DNA from: CAXXOZ01 sp963676435
GTDB taxonomy: Bacteria > Bacillota > Clostridia > Lachnospirales > Lachnospiraceae
Length of the DNA: 64,000 bases
Reading direction: 5' to 3'
Assembly: GCA_963676435.2 (NCBI GenBank)
Contig: CAXXOZ010000013.1
Coordinates: 62,001-126,000 of the forward strand
In this document: in pieces, positions 17,996 to 25,685 of the stretch
How the letters are laid out: the number at the start of each line of letters is the position of its first letter
Numbering within the stretch: the first letter of the stretch is position 1
Made by a program: the position numbers and the translations under genes
Notes under the pieces: model-generated
What the model was told of the DNA's origin: nothing
The model's database searches: none
What the model saw: the letters and a program-made list of their open reading frames with translations, nothing else

Positions 17996-18523
17996 TTAAA
18001 ATTCTGGTTCTATAAGCCCGTAAGTACTTCCTTTCCTCTTATATACTACATTTACTTCATCTGTTAGTGAATTATTAAAAACAAAAAAGTCATGACCTAA
18101 TAATTCCATTTGTATACAAGCTTCTTCAGGATCCATTGGCTTTACACCAAATTTCTTTGTTCTAATTATTTTAATATTATCTTCGTCTTGATAGTCCTGT
18201 TCAATATATTCATCTGTAAAACTTTCTCTAGAGTGTTTTTTATCAATAATTTTATTTTTATATTTTTTTAATTGTCTTTCGATTATCTCCTCTACTAAAT
18301 CTATTGAAACATACATATCGCTACTAACTTGTTCAGAACGAATTATCGTTCCCTTTACTGGAATTGTGACCTCGATTTTTTGACGATCCTTTTCTACACT
18401 TAATGTAACATGGACTTCGATGTCTTTTGTAAAATACTTTTCAAGCTTCCCTATCTTTTCTTGAACTGCCGCCTTTAAACCTTCTGTAACTTCGATATTT
18501 CTACCTGTTATTATATAACGCAT
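17996..18523 (-). CDS. hpf: Ribosome hibernation promoting factor, long form
   Basis: Long HPF of 175 residues that dimerises 70S ribosomes into inactive 100S particles in stationary phase. The N-terminal RaiA-type domain begins MRYIITGRNIEVTEGLK and carries a basic surface; after a charged linker the C-terminal dimerisation domain shows KPMDPEEACIQMELLGHDFFVF. The start at 18523 has AGGAG nine bases upstream; an upstream in-frame extension of 22 residues has no support. Its promoter is intact although an insertion sequence lies immediately beyond it. Confidence 0.94.
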   Translation of the reverse strand: MRYIITGRNIEVTEGLKAAVQEKIGKLEKYFTKDIEVHVTLSVEKDRQKIEVTIPVKGTIIRSEQVSSDMYVSIDLVEEIIERQLKKYKNKIIDKKHSRESFTDEYIEQDYQDEDNIKIIRTKKFGVKPMDPEEACIQMELLGHDFFVFNNSLTDEVNVVYKRKGSTYGLIEPEF

Positions 18524-18577
18524 GGTGTCCAACTCCTTTTCTTCCATAAAAAATCTATGGTTATTTAATACACTTAT

Positions 18578-18605
18578 ATTATACCACATTCATAATAGTT
18601 TTCAA
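18578..18605 (-). promoter_or_regulatory. Promoter of the hpf-secA-prfB operon
   Basis: TTGAAA (18600-18605) and TATAAT (18578-18583) on the minus strand with a 16-bp spacer, 55 bp before the hpf start. The flanking repeat of the insertion sequence begins only 7 bp upstream of the -35 box, so the core promoter survives while any upstream activating DNA has been displaced. Confidence 0.78.
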
Positions 18606-18611
18606 TAAAAA

Positions 18612-18621
18612 CCCTATGTTC
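18612..18621. repeat. Left copy of 10-bp target-site duplication
   Basis: CCCTATGTTC, repeated exactly at the right flank of the insertion sequence. Two clean copies indicate simple transposition and little later rearrangement. Confidence 0.78.
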
Positions 18622-20298
18622 GATAGTGTAAATTTACTGTAGGATTTAATTGGACAGAGATTCCCCTTGATGTGTTTCAGACTTAGCTTCTGTTCACACT
18701 ATACATATATTTCTTACTTTTTACAATCCCCAAATTTGATGTTTAAAATATGCTATCTTTTTAACTTCTGGAAAAGGAATACTGTGGGTCATTCTTTCTA
18801 AATATCTTTGTTCTTCTTTTAATCTTGTTCTTTCGGCTTTAAACATTTCGCTACTCATACATATTATCTCTTCTTCTGCACCTGCAGCCAATTGTAATTC
18901 CTGTTTTTGCATTCTTACAAGCTCTAACATATTTCCTTTGTTTGCTTTATATATTCGTAGTTTCGACATTTGATTAACACCGTGTCTGCTCCACCCTAAT
19001 GGTCTAGAACTCATTCTGTCCGAATAAATATGACTTACATGACCTTCTGCACTACAACCCACCTGTGAATCTTTGTTAATTCCACCTCTTATTATACCAT
19101 TCCAATTACCGAGAATATATAACATACAGGTTTCAACTTTTTTTCTCTGACTTTCTGTTTCTGTTACATTTAAAATTTTTTCAAATGTTGCCTGTGCCAT
19201 CCATTTAACTCTTTTATTGATTGCTCGATATATTTCACTTCTAGCATCTAAAGCTGAATCCATAAGATGTGAAGTTGCTTTTATAATGTATTTTTGCATA
19301 TGAAATTTGTCCAATACAAAAATAGATCCTGAAATCCACTTCCTTCCTGTCTTAATCCAATTAGCACCATCCCCATTAATATATATATGCTTGATTTTAC
19401 TTATATCATAAGTCGACTGTATATAATCGTATATTTCTCGCCAAAACTTTTCCACTCCTTTACTTCCTTCATAAATCCCACCAAAATATTTAGGATTTAT
19501 CAACTTCATCCTTTGACTTTTAGGTGCATCAGGTTCAATTCCTTCATATACGTAGGCTAGTTTTGGCATACTTGTATTTGATCTTGGTTTTTCAATGTCT
19601 CCCTTACTTTCCAAATATTGTAGAGAAACATGGTCTTCATCCGCATCTATATATAGATAATCCACTTGCTTCTTATGCACGACTTCAGTATTTTCCTGAT
19701 AAAACTTCAGACTATGAATCTTATTCTTAACTGTTTGTTTACTCACTGTATCTGAAAGACTAACATTTATTCCACCTTTTCGGTAACTGCTATCTACAGC
19801 TTCTTCAAGCATTTGCGCCTCTGCATCCTCAGTCATTCTCGTATGACTTTCCAGTCCCATGACTTTATCTAGCAGATACTCGCAGATTCCAGATTCTTTA
19901 TTTTTAAACAGTGTTTTATGATACTTAACTGTTCCAAGGCTTGTAATTAATGATGTTTCATCTTTTCTGCTAATTACCCATCCTGACTTTCGCAGACCAC
20001 TTTTACGTAGTTCTTCATCCATGCTCTCTAAAGTTTCTTTAATAATATCTAAACCTAACCTTACAACTGAATCTGTAACACCATAAATAAACTCCGCCTG
20101 CTTTTCAGGTTTATTTATAAAATCTTCTAACACTTTACCTAAATTTTTTACCCCAACTTCTTCAAACTGTTGTATACTTTTAATCATAGAGAACACCCAT
20201 CCTTTGCGTTTTATTTTTATTCGCATTTAAATCTTAACACAAAGAAGGTGTTCTCTATTATTTATTTTAATTAATATCCTACAAAAATTTTACCCTAG
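18622..20298 (-). mobile_element. ISLre2-family insertion sequence, about 1.68 kb
   Basis: A single transposase gene is bounded by imperfect inverted repeats: a 22-base segment starting at 18624 matches the reverse complement of the right end at 18 of 22 positions, sharing the core TGTAGGAT. Outside them the 10-base direct repeat CCCTATGTTC occurs at 18612-18621 and 20299-20308, as expected for a target-site duplication. The exact ends are uncertain by one or two bases because the two sides do not align perfectly. The transposase is open throughout, so the element may still be mobile. Confidence 0.85.
18721..20187 (-). CDS. ISLre2 family (UPF0236) transposase
   Basis: A 488-residue transposase recognised from the ISLre2/UPF0236 family: an N-terminal helical domain, the YRKGG and VSKQTVKNKIH segments before the catalytic core, YIDADEDHVSLQ, and HIYINGDGANWIKTG, which is a hallmark of the family and likely holds an active-site Asp. 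The C-terminal part, rich in charged residues, ends AYFKHQIWGL. I start it at the ATG at 20187; an in-frame start at 20226 would add 13 residues. No frameshift or internal stop, so it looks functional. It is oriented like hpf and faces away from the wall-hydrolase gene. Confidence 0.9.
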   Translation of the reverse strand: MIKSIQQFEEVGVKNLGKVLEDFINKPEKQAEFIYGVTDSVVRLGLDIIKETLESMDEELRKSGLRKSGWVISRKDETSLITSLGTVKYHKTLFKNKESGICEYLLDKVMGLESHTRMTEDAEAQMLEEAVDSSYRKGGINVSLSDTVSKQTVKNKIHSLKFYQENTEVVHKKQVDYLYIDADEDHVSLQYLESKGDIEKPRSNTSMPKLAYVYEGIEPDAPKSQRMKLINPKYFGGIYEGSKGVEKFWREIYDYIQSTYDISKIKHIYINGDGANWIKTGRKWISGSIFVLDKFHMQKYIIKATSHLMDSALDARSEIYRAINKRVKWMAQATFEKILNVTETESQRKKVETCMLYILGNWNGIIRGGINKDSQVGCSAEGHVSHIYSDRMSSRPLGWSRHGVNQMSKLRIYKANKGNMLELVRMQKQELQLAAGAEEEIICMSSEMFKAERTRLKEEQRYLERMTHSIPFPEVKKIAYFKHQIWGL

Positions 20299-20308
20299 CC
20301 CTATGTTC
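20299..20308. repeat. Right copy of 10-bp target-site duplication
   Basis: Exact second copy of CCCTATGTTC, directly outside the right inverted repeat of the insertion sequence. Confidence 0.78.
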
Positions 20309-20455
20309 ACTAGGTTATTAAAGTCTGAATCTTTTGTGAACTGCATAATTATCTGACAACTTTTTTGTCAAGTAGAAAGTGGATTTAAAATCAATATTTT
20401 ATACATTTTATCAATTTTCACAAAACCTTTGTTCGCCTTGGAAAATTATACTTTT

Positions 20456-20525
20456 TGTGGATAATGTGGATAACTTCGTGTATAACTAATATTCATTGAA
20501 AATTCAACCTTTTCATTGTGGATAA
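20456..20525 (-). other. Cluster of three perfect DnaA boxes in AT-rich DNA
   Basis: TGTGGATAA, the complement of the consensus DnaA box TTATCCACA, occurs at 20456-20464, 20465-20473 (directly abutting) and 20517-20525, all in the same orientation; CGTGTATAA at 20479-20487 is a one- or two-mismatch fourth candidate. The 390-bp gene-free stretch 20309-20698 is otherwise AT-rich with long T runs (20550-20592) and holds no open frame. No dnaA, dnaN or rpmH is near, so I read this as a DnaA-binding cluster rather than a proven origin. Confidence 0.62.
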
Positions 20526-20644
20526 CTTTTTCACCCAAAAAACAATATGTGACTTGTATTTTTTTTTGAAATTTTTATTAAATTTTTTTTGTAAATATTG
20601 CATAAATGTGTTTATTGTTACTAACTTTTTACGAAAAAAAATTG

Positions 20645-20685
20645 ACTAAAAATATTAAGGACTATCATCAATTTGATAGTCCTTT
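20645..20685 (-). terminator. Terminator after the first wall-hydrolase gene
   Basis: An 11-bp stem, AAGGACTATCA against TGATAGTCCTT, begins 14 bp after the stop codon at 20699 and is followed on the minus strand by a U-rich tract. Confidence 0.82.
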
Positions 20686-20698
20686 AACACCTTTTATT

Positions 20699-21859
20699 TT
20701 AATATATAATTCTAATGGCTCCCGTCCATCCTCTAGAGTGATAATTCCAATCCCACACTACTATACCAACACTTGGTGAGCTTGCATGTATTACCTTACC
20801 GTTCCCAATATAAAGGGCAACATGTTCAATTCCTCTATACAAAATATCTCCTGGCAATAAGGAATCCAGAGAGGCTGGCACCTGTACTCCCTGTGTAGGT
20901 TGTACTGCTGAAGCCGGGGATAAGTTATATCCAAAATTAGCATAAACCAGACTTGTAAATCCAGAGCAGTCTGTTCCTGTAATCAAACTTCTTCCTCCAC
21001 TCACATAAGGGTTACCTTCAAACTGTAACGCAAACGCAACTACTTGAGCTCTAAGCTCAGCTTTATCTGAGGTTTCTTCATATGAATAGTTATAGTTTTT
21101 TGAACTTTGATTACTATTTGTTGTACTTTTTTCTTGTTCTTCCTCTGCGACTCTTTCGGCCTCTTCTTCAAGAGTTAAGGCTGTTTCAAACTTTACATCT
21201 ATTTCAACATACTCCATTGTCACCCAGCCCTTTAGGCTGTCATCTATCTTTAAGTATACCCAACCGTCACCATATTTAATAACGTCATACTTTTTATCTT
21301 TCATCAAAGATCCTATTACTTGCGAATCTGTTGACTGGTCTTTTCTTACATTAAGTACATCTGCAGTAACTTTTGCGTATACATATCCTACTTCTCTGGC
21401 CTTTACCTCTGCTTCATCTCCCGTCAAAAAATATTCTGCTAGAATATACCCTTCTACATTTCCCGACTCTATATTGTACCATCCATCTTCTTCACCAATT
21501 ATTGTTGCTGCTTGATTATTTCTAATTATTCCAACTATCTCATAATCGGTGCTAGGACCACTTCTTATATTTACATATGTATCAACCTGTGCAATCGCAA
21601 TTGAATCATAAAAAGAAACCTCATCTTCTGCTTCTGAAAGTACAGGATTTTCAGAATCTTCAATTTCAGGGTATACCTGACTTTCAAGTTCTTCATCAAA
21701 AGAATCTGCAATACTTGTGCTTTCTTCTTTATCTTTATTTGATAACAATTTAACTCCTACTAAAGAACCTAAAACCACGATAAGTATTATGGCGATTGAA
21801 ACCAACGACTTATTAACTAATTTTATTTTTTTTCCAAACACACCAAACCTATTTAACAA
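20699..21859 (-). CDS. SH3-SH3-NlpC/P60 cell-wall endopeptidase (copy 1)
   Basis: Exported or membrane-anchored peptidoglycan hydrolase of 386 residues. After a cytoplasmic start comes one membrane segment (about 17-36). Two bacterial SH3 domains follow (about 90-145, with YVNIRSGPS; 160-215, with VLNVRKDQS), then a linker and a C-terminal NlpC/P60 domain with catalytic Cys in GTDCSGF and His in EHVALYIGNG. It probably cleaves D-Glu-DAP type bonds in stem peptides. The start codon is TTG, eight bases after GGAGG. It is the paralogue of the next gene and has an almost identical promoter and leader. Confidence 0.92.
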   Translation of the reverse strand: MLNRFGVFGKKIKLVNKSLVSIAIILIVVLGSLVGVKLLSNKDKEESTSIADSFDEELESQVYPEIEDSENPVLSEAEDEVSFYDSIAIAQVDTYVNIRSGPSTDYEIVGIIRNNQAATIIGEEDGWYNIESGNVEGYILAEYFLTGDEAEVKAREVGYVYAKVTADVLNVRKDQSTDSQVIGSLMKDKKYDVIKYGDGWVYLKIDDSLKGWVTMEYVEIDVKFETALTLEEEAERVAEEEQEKSTTNSNQSSKNYNYSYEETSDKAELRAQVVAFALQFEGNPYVSGGRSLITGTDCSGFTSLVYANFGYNLSPASAVQPTQGVQVPASLDSLLPGDILYRGIEHVALYIGNGKVIHASSPSVGIVVWDWNYHSRGWTGAIRIIY

Positions 21860-21886
21860 AACTACTTCCTCCAGCTAATTCTAAAT

Positions 21887-21943
21887 GTTACGAAATTATT
21901 ACATTTCTTAGCAGATTATAACATCCACAAATTTGTTTGTCAA
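21887..21943 (-). promoter_or_regulatory. Consensus promoter with WalR-like box (copy 1)
   Basis: TTGACA (21938-21943), a 17-bp spacer and TATAAT (21915-21920) form a perfect housekeeping promoter. Eleven bases after the -10, at 21887-21903, lies TGTAAT-N5-CGTAAC, one mismatch from the WalR consensus TGTWAH-N5-TGTWAH. Its place just downstream of the predicted start suggests repression. Confidence 0.6.
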
Positions 21944-21973
21944 ATTAAATAGAGCTGCCTTTTAGGCAACTCT
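21944..21973 (-). terminator. Terminator after the second wall-hydrolase gene
   Basis: Stem AGAGTTGCC against GGCAGCTCT (one G-U pair) starts 9 bp after the stop codon at 21982 and is followed by U-rich sequence; it directly abuts the -35 box of the next promoter. Confidence 0.75.
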
Positions 21974-21981
21974 AAAGTTTA

Positions 21982-23187
21982 TTAATTAATTATTCTTCTT
22001 GCTGAAGACCACGAACACACCGTCCAAGACTGTACAGAAACCTTTACTCCTGGTCTTCTAGCATGTACTATTTGTCCATTTCCAATATAAATTGCAACAT
22101 GACCATATGAATAGAGAATATCTCCCGGCAAAAGATTATTAAGATTTAATGGTACTGTAGTTCCCACACTTCCGTAAGCTGAAGAACTTCTAGGTAAGCT
22201 GTATCCAAATTTTTGATATACAAGTAATGTGAATCCTGAACAATCTGTTCCTGAATATAAGTCAAGTCCATGTGAATAAGGTGTTATACCAACCCATTTT
22301 AAAGCATAGTCTACCACCTGCGCTCTTAACTGGGCTTTATCTTCTGTTTCTTCATATGTGTATGTAGTCGTTGTTTTTGTTGAAGTTGTAGTATAACTTG
22401 TCTGAGCTGCCTGCTCAGCCGCTAGTGCTGCAGCTTCTTCTGCAACTCTTTTGGCTTCTTCCTCCAAAGTTAATGCCGTCTCAAAGGTCACATCTATAGT
22501 AACATATTCCATGGATACCCAACCTTTTTTTGTTCCATCTACTAATAAATAAACCCATTCATCTCCATATTTAATTACATCGCATTCTTGCCCCTTAATA
22601 AGTGATGTGATAATTGCTGAGTCTGTTGACTGGCCATCCCTAACATTTAAAACGTCTGCTGTTACAGTAGCATCAACATAGCCAACTTCTCTGGCTTTCT
22701 TTTCCGCTTCATCTCCTACTAGAAAATACTCAGCCGAAATATAACCTTCTACATTTCCTGATTCAATCTTATACCAGCCGTCTTCTTCACTTATTATAGT
22801 TGCCGCACAGTCATTTCTAATAATTCCTACTATATCATTATCCGTTCCTGGACCACTTCTGACATTTACATATGTATCGACCTGGGCGATAGCAACTGAA
22901 TCATAAAACGAAACCTCTTCTTCTGCTTCAGCAAGAACTGGATTTTCTAATTCCTGAATATCCGCATTTGCCTGGCTGTCAAAACTCTCATCTATTTCAT
23001 CTGCACAGGTAACTTCCTCAATTTCTTTACTTTCCACAGATGATAAAACAGCAATACCTGTAAAAGAACCAGCAATTACAATGAACACCATCGCAAAAGC
23101 CAAGCCTGATTTGGTAACCAACTTTAAAATTCCCCATTTAAATAACAAAACTAACTTATTCTTAATTTCAAACATTCTATTAATCAA
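21982..23187 (-). CDS. SH3-SH3-NlpC/P60 cell-wall endopeptidase (copy 2)
   Basis: Paralogue of the preceding gene, 401 residues: membrane segment at about 27-48, two SH3 domains (YVNVRSGPG and VLNVRDGQS), an Ala/Thr-rich linker (about 255-285) and an NlpC/P60 domain with catalytic Cys in GTDCSGF and His in YGHVAIYIGNG. It too starts at TTG with GGAGG eight bases upstream. Sequence similarity is high through both SH3 domains and lower in the linker, fitting a tandem duplication. Each copy has its own promoter and terminator, so they can be expressed independently. Confidence 0.92.
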   Translation of the reverse strand: MINRMFEIKNKLVLLFKWGILKLVTKSGLAFAMVFIVIAGSFTGIAVLSSVESKEIEEVTCADEIDESFDSQANADIQELENPVLAEAEEEVSFYDSVAIAQVDTYVNVRSGPGTDNDIVGIIRNDCAATIISEEDGWYKIESGNVEGYISAEYFLVGDEAEKKAREVGYVDATVTADVLNVRDGQSTDSAIITSLIKGQECDVIKYGDEWVYLLVDGTKKGWVSMEYVTIDVTFETALTLEEEAKRVAEEAAALAAEQAAQTSYTTTSTKTTTTYTYEETEDKAQLRAQVVDYALKWVGITPYSHGLDLYSGTDCSGFTLLVYQKFGYSLPRSSSAYGSVGTTVPLNLNNLLPGDILYSYGHVAIYIGNGQIVHARRPGVKVSVQSWTVCSWSSARRIIN

Positions 23188-23212
23188 TATTGTTTCCTCC
23201 TGGAAATAAAAT

Positions 23213-23269
23213 ATTACAATTTTGTTACATTTGTTAAATAATTATATCAATTTTGTATTTTTTTGTCAA
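23213..23269 (-). promoter_or_regulatory. Consensus promoter with WalR-like box (copy 2)
   Basis: TTGACA (23264-23269), a 17-bp spacer and TATAAT (23241-23246), then eleven bases later TGTAAC-N5-TGTAAT at 23213-23229, an exact match to the B. subtilis WalR consensus TGTWAH-N5-TGTWAH. Position relative to the -10 is identical in the paralogous promoter. Confidence 0.65.
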
Positions 23270-23271
23270 AC

Positions 23272-24186
23272 TTAAGTTATATATTTTTCTATAGAAAATA
23301 TTGCATTTGCACCATCTGAAACTGCTGTTACTATTTGGCGTAAGTCTTTTTTCCTCAAATCTCCAGCTACATAAATTCCTGGGATATTCGTTTCACAATT
23401 CTCACTAGCTATAATATATCCTTCTTCAGAAATATTTAAAACCTCAGTTGTTTTTATAAGGTTTGGATTAATCCCAATTGAAATAAAAACTCCATCCGCA
23501 TCCATTTCTTTTTCAGTTTCTGTTTTTAGATTTTTCAGTTTTACTTTTTCAACCTTATCTTCACCTTCTATATTAAGAACAATGCTATCCCAAATTATTT
23601 CTATATTTTCGTATGTCTTCAATTTTTCCTGCATACTTCTTGAGCCTCTAAAAGAATCTCTCCTATGTACTAGATAAACCTTTTCACAAATTCTTGCTAG
23701 AAAAACAGCTTCTTCTAAAGCTGTATCTCCTCCTCCAATTACAAACACAGTTTTATTTTTGAAAAATGCTCCATCACATGTGGCACAATACGAAACACCC
23801 ATACCTGAAAGCTCTTCTTCTCCTGGAATTCCAAGTTTTGAATGATTTGCTCCAGTTGCTAAAAGAACTGTTTTAGTATAAATTTCTTGCTTAGGTGTTA
23901 TTATTTTTTTTATTTCACCTTCTGTTTCAATATTTACTACGCTATCTTCTAAAAACTCTATCCCAAATATATCTGCATGCTCACGCATTTTTTTTCCTAA
24001 TTCTGGTCCACTAATCCCAGGAAAGCCAGGATAATTATCGACTTCATAAGTGTTTAATATTTGTCCTCCACTTGAAAAATTTTCTTCAATAACTAAAACA
24101 TCTATTTTAGCTCTTGAAGCGTATATTGCTGCTGTCAAACCTGCAGGACCAGAGCCTACAATGACGAGTTCAAAAACTTTTGACAT
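23272..24186 (-). CDS. trxB: Thioredoxin reductase-like flavoprotein
   Basis: FAD- and NAD(P)H-dependent reductase of 304 residues. It shows the FAD motif VGSGPAGLTAAIYASRA, the redox pair in CATCDGAFF (CxxC), the second dinucleotide motif VIGGGDTALEEA and the C-terminal GIYVAGDLRKK. These match low-molecular-weight thioredoxin reductases. The start at 24186 follows GGAGG by five bases; a 411-residue frame extending upstream crosses the divergent promoter and is not real. No thioredoxin gene is adjacent, so the partner is unknown; ferredoxin-type or other disulfide partners are possible. Confidence 0.9.
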   Translation of the reverse strand: MSKVFELVIVGSGPAGLTAAIYASRAKIDVLVIEENFSSGGQILNTYEVDNYPGFPGISGPELGKKMREHADIFGIEFLEDSVVNIETEGEIKKIITPKQEIYTKTVLLATGANHSKLGIPGEEELSGMGVSYCATCDGAFFKNKTVFVIGGGDTALEEAVFLARICEKVYLVHRRDSFRGSRSMQEKLKTYENIEIIWDSIVLNIEGEDKVEKVKLKNLKTETEKEMDADGVFISIGINPNLIKTTEVLNISEEGYIIASENCETNIPGIYVAGDLRKKDLRQIVTAVSDGANAIFSIEKYIT

Positions 24187-24213
24187 ATTCGCCTCCATAT
24201 AAAGTAATTTGTT

Positions 24214-24241
24214 TTGATTATACCACAACATGTGGTATAAT
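24214..24241. promoter_or_regulatory. Palindrome uniting divergent -10 boxes of trxB and the SDR gene
   Basis: A perfect inverted repeat with 11-bp arms, ATTATACCACA and TGTGGTATAAT, and a 3-base centre occupies 24217-24241. Each outer end is a TATAAT -10 hexamer, one on each strand. The plus-strand promoter also has TTGATT at 24214-24219 with a 16-bp spacer. One regulator bound here would control both genes. Confidence 0.65.
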
Positions 24242-24268
24242 ACTATTAAAATTTTAAGGAGAAAGCCT

Positions 24269-24976
24269 ATGGAAAAAACTATTTTAGTCACTGGAGCATC
24301 TAGAGGAATCGGAAAAGCTATAGCGGAAAAATTTAAAGAAAATAATTTTAATTTAGTTGTTACTTGTGAAAAGAATATTGAACTTTTAAGTGCTTTTGGA
24401 GAACAGGCAATAAAATATATGGGTGATCTCTCAAAATATGAGAATGTAAATGAATTGTTTGAAATTTTAAAAGAAAAAAATATAAATATCGACATTCTTG
24501 TTAACAATGCAGGAGTTTCTCACATGGGACTTTTACAAGATATGAGTCCTGAGGAATGGGATAGAATTATATCTGTAAACTTGACCTCTGCTTTTTATAT
24601 GTCAAAAAATGTTATACCTATGATGTTGAAAAAAAAATCAGGAAGCATAATTAATATTTCAAGTGTTTGGGGAGATGCTGGTGCATCTATGGAAGTAGCT
24701 TACTCCGCATCAAAAGGGGGGCTTAACTCCTTAACAAAAGCCCTTTCAAAGGAATTAGCTCCATCTAACATACAGGTAAATGCTATAAGCTGTGGAATAA
24801 CAAATACAGATATGAATAAAAATTTATTAAAAGAAGATTTAGACTCCCTTATAGAAGAAATACCTGCTGGCAGAATGCTTCTTCCTGAAGAAATAGCAGA
24901 TGTTACATATAAAATAACTACAACCACATCCTATTTAACCGGACAAATCATATCTATTGATGGCGGTTGGATATAA
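24269..24976 (+). CDS. SDR-family oxidoreductase (FabG-like)
   Basis: Short-chain dehydrogenase/reductase of 235 residues with the NADP motif TGASRGIGKAIA, NNAGVS, the catalytic Ser in INISSVWG and YSASK (Tyr-x-x-x-Lys). The closing TGQIISIDGGW is typical of FabG-type 3-oxoacyl-ACP reductases. It stands alone, away from fatty acid synthesis genes, so the substrate is uncertain. AAGGAG lies 7 bases before the ATG at 24269. Its last 23 bp overlap the convergent XRE gene. Confidence 0.85.
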   Translation: MEKTILVTGASRGIGKAIAEKFKENNFNLVVTCEKNIELLSAFGEQAIKYMGDLSKYENVNELFEILKEKNINIDILVNNAGVSHMGLLQDMSPEEWDRIISVNLTSAFYMSKNVIPMMLKKKSGSIINISSVWGDAGASMEVAYSASKGGLNSLTKALSKELAPSNIQVNAISCGITNTDMNKNLLKEDLDSLIEEIPAGRMLLPEEIADVTYKITTTTSYLTGQIISIDGGWI

Positions 24977-25247
24977 TAAATTTACCATAGTTTATCCAAC
25001 TTCTTCTTTCAGATTCCGACATTTCATTATATATTTGTTCTGTTTCATTTTGAGATACACCTAATAGGTAATTGGTAGATACATTAAAGAATTTTGCAAA
25101 TTTTATTAAGTTTTCAGTATTTGGAAATTTTCCAGTAGTCTCTATATAACTTATAGCTTGTTGGCTGATTCTAGTCTTTCTTGAAAGTTCCTTTTGAGAA
25201 ATATTATTTTTTTCTCTAAGTTCTCGAAATATACTATTCATCCCCAT
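24954..25247 (-). CDS. XRE-family transcriptional regulator
   Basis: A 97-residue DNA-binding protein whose first 65 residues are a Cro/CI-type helix-turn-helix (ISQKELSRKTRISQQAISYIE) followed by a short acidic and basic tail. It converges on and overlaps the SDR gene by 23 bp, and diverges from another XRE gene 102 bp away. Such paired small repressors can regulate each other. Targets are unknown; no phage genes surround it. Confidence 0.82.
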   Translation of the reverse strand: MGMNSIFRELREKNNISQKELSRKTRISQQAISYIETTGKFPNTENLIKFAKFFNVSTNYLLGVSQNETEQIYNEMSESERRSWINYGKFIISNRHQ

Positions 25248-25349
25248 TAAATATCCCCCATAAATATTTTTAATTTATGTAGATTATTATATATTATCTC
25301 TGTAAATAATACAATATTCTATATAAATATCTGTTAAAGGAAGGTTTTT

Positions 25350-25685
25350 ATGGAGATTGATTATATAGCACTTGGAGAAAAAATAAAAAAAGTTAGATTA
25401 AATAAAGGTTATACACAAGAGTTTACTGCTGCTGGGGCAGATATTTCTTTGTCTCATGCAAGTAACGTAGAAACTGGAAAAACAAAAGTTTCGCTTCCAA
25501 CATTAATTGAGATTGCCAACACCCTTGATGTAACGGTAGATTATCTTCTTTCTGACAATTTTAATAATAAAGATAGTATTGTTATTAACGAGGTTGTAAA
25601 TATCTTAAAAACCTGCAACTGTAAACAGCAGCAGGTAATTCTTGACACTATCAGATCTTTAAGTTCTTCTTTAAAAGAACTCTAA
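25350..25685 (+). CDS. XRE-family transcriptional regulator
   Basis: A 111-residue protein with an N-terminal Cro/CI-type helix-turn-helix (LGEKIKKVRLNKGYTQE through VDYLL) and a C-terminal helical segment containing CNCKQQQ and SLSSSLKEL, probably for dimerisation. AAAGGAAGG precedes the ATG. It diverges from the preceding XRE gene, sharing an AT-rich promoter region, and its stop overlaps the end of trpA by 4 bp. No target can be deduced. Confidence 0.83.
   Translation: MEIDYIALGEKIKKVRLNKGYTQEFTAAGADISLSHASNVETGKTKVSLPTLIEIANTLDVTVDYLLSDNFNNKDSIVINEVVNILKTCNCKQQQVILDTIRSLSSSLKEL

Noticed and set aside
20309..20698. Chromosomal origin oriC
   Set aside because: Three DnaA boxes and AT-rich DNA are suggestive, but no dnaA, dnaN, rpmH or gyrase genes are near, so I only call a DnaA-box cluster.
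23272..24507. 411-residue version of the thioredoxin reductase gene
   Set aside because: The added 107 residues run through the divergent promoter and the start of the SDR gene, whereas GGAGG at the shorter start fits perfectly.
24954..25685. Prophage or integrative element around the XRE pair
   Set aside because: No integrase, terminase or attachment repeats are visible and the genes on both sides are metabolic.
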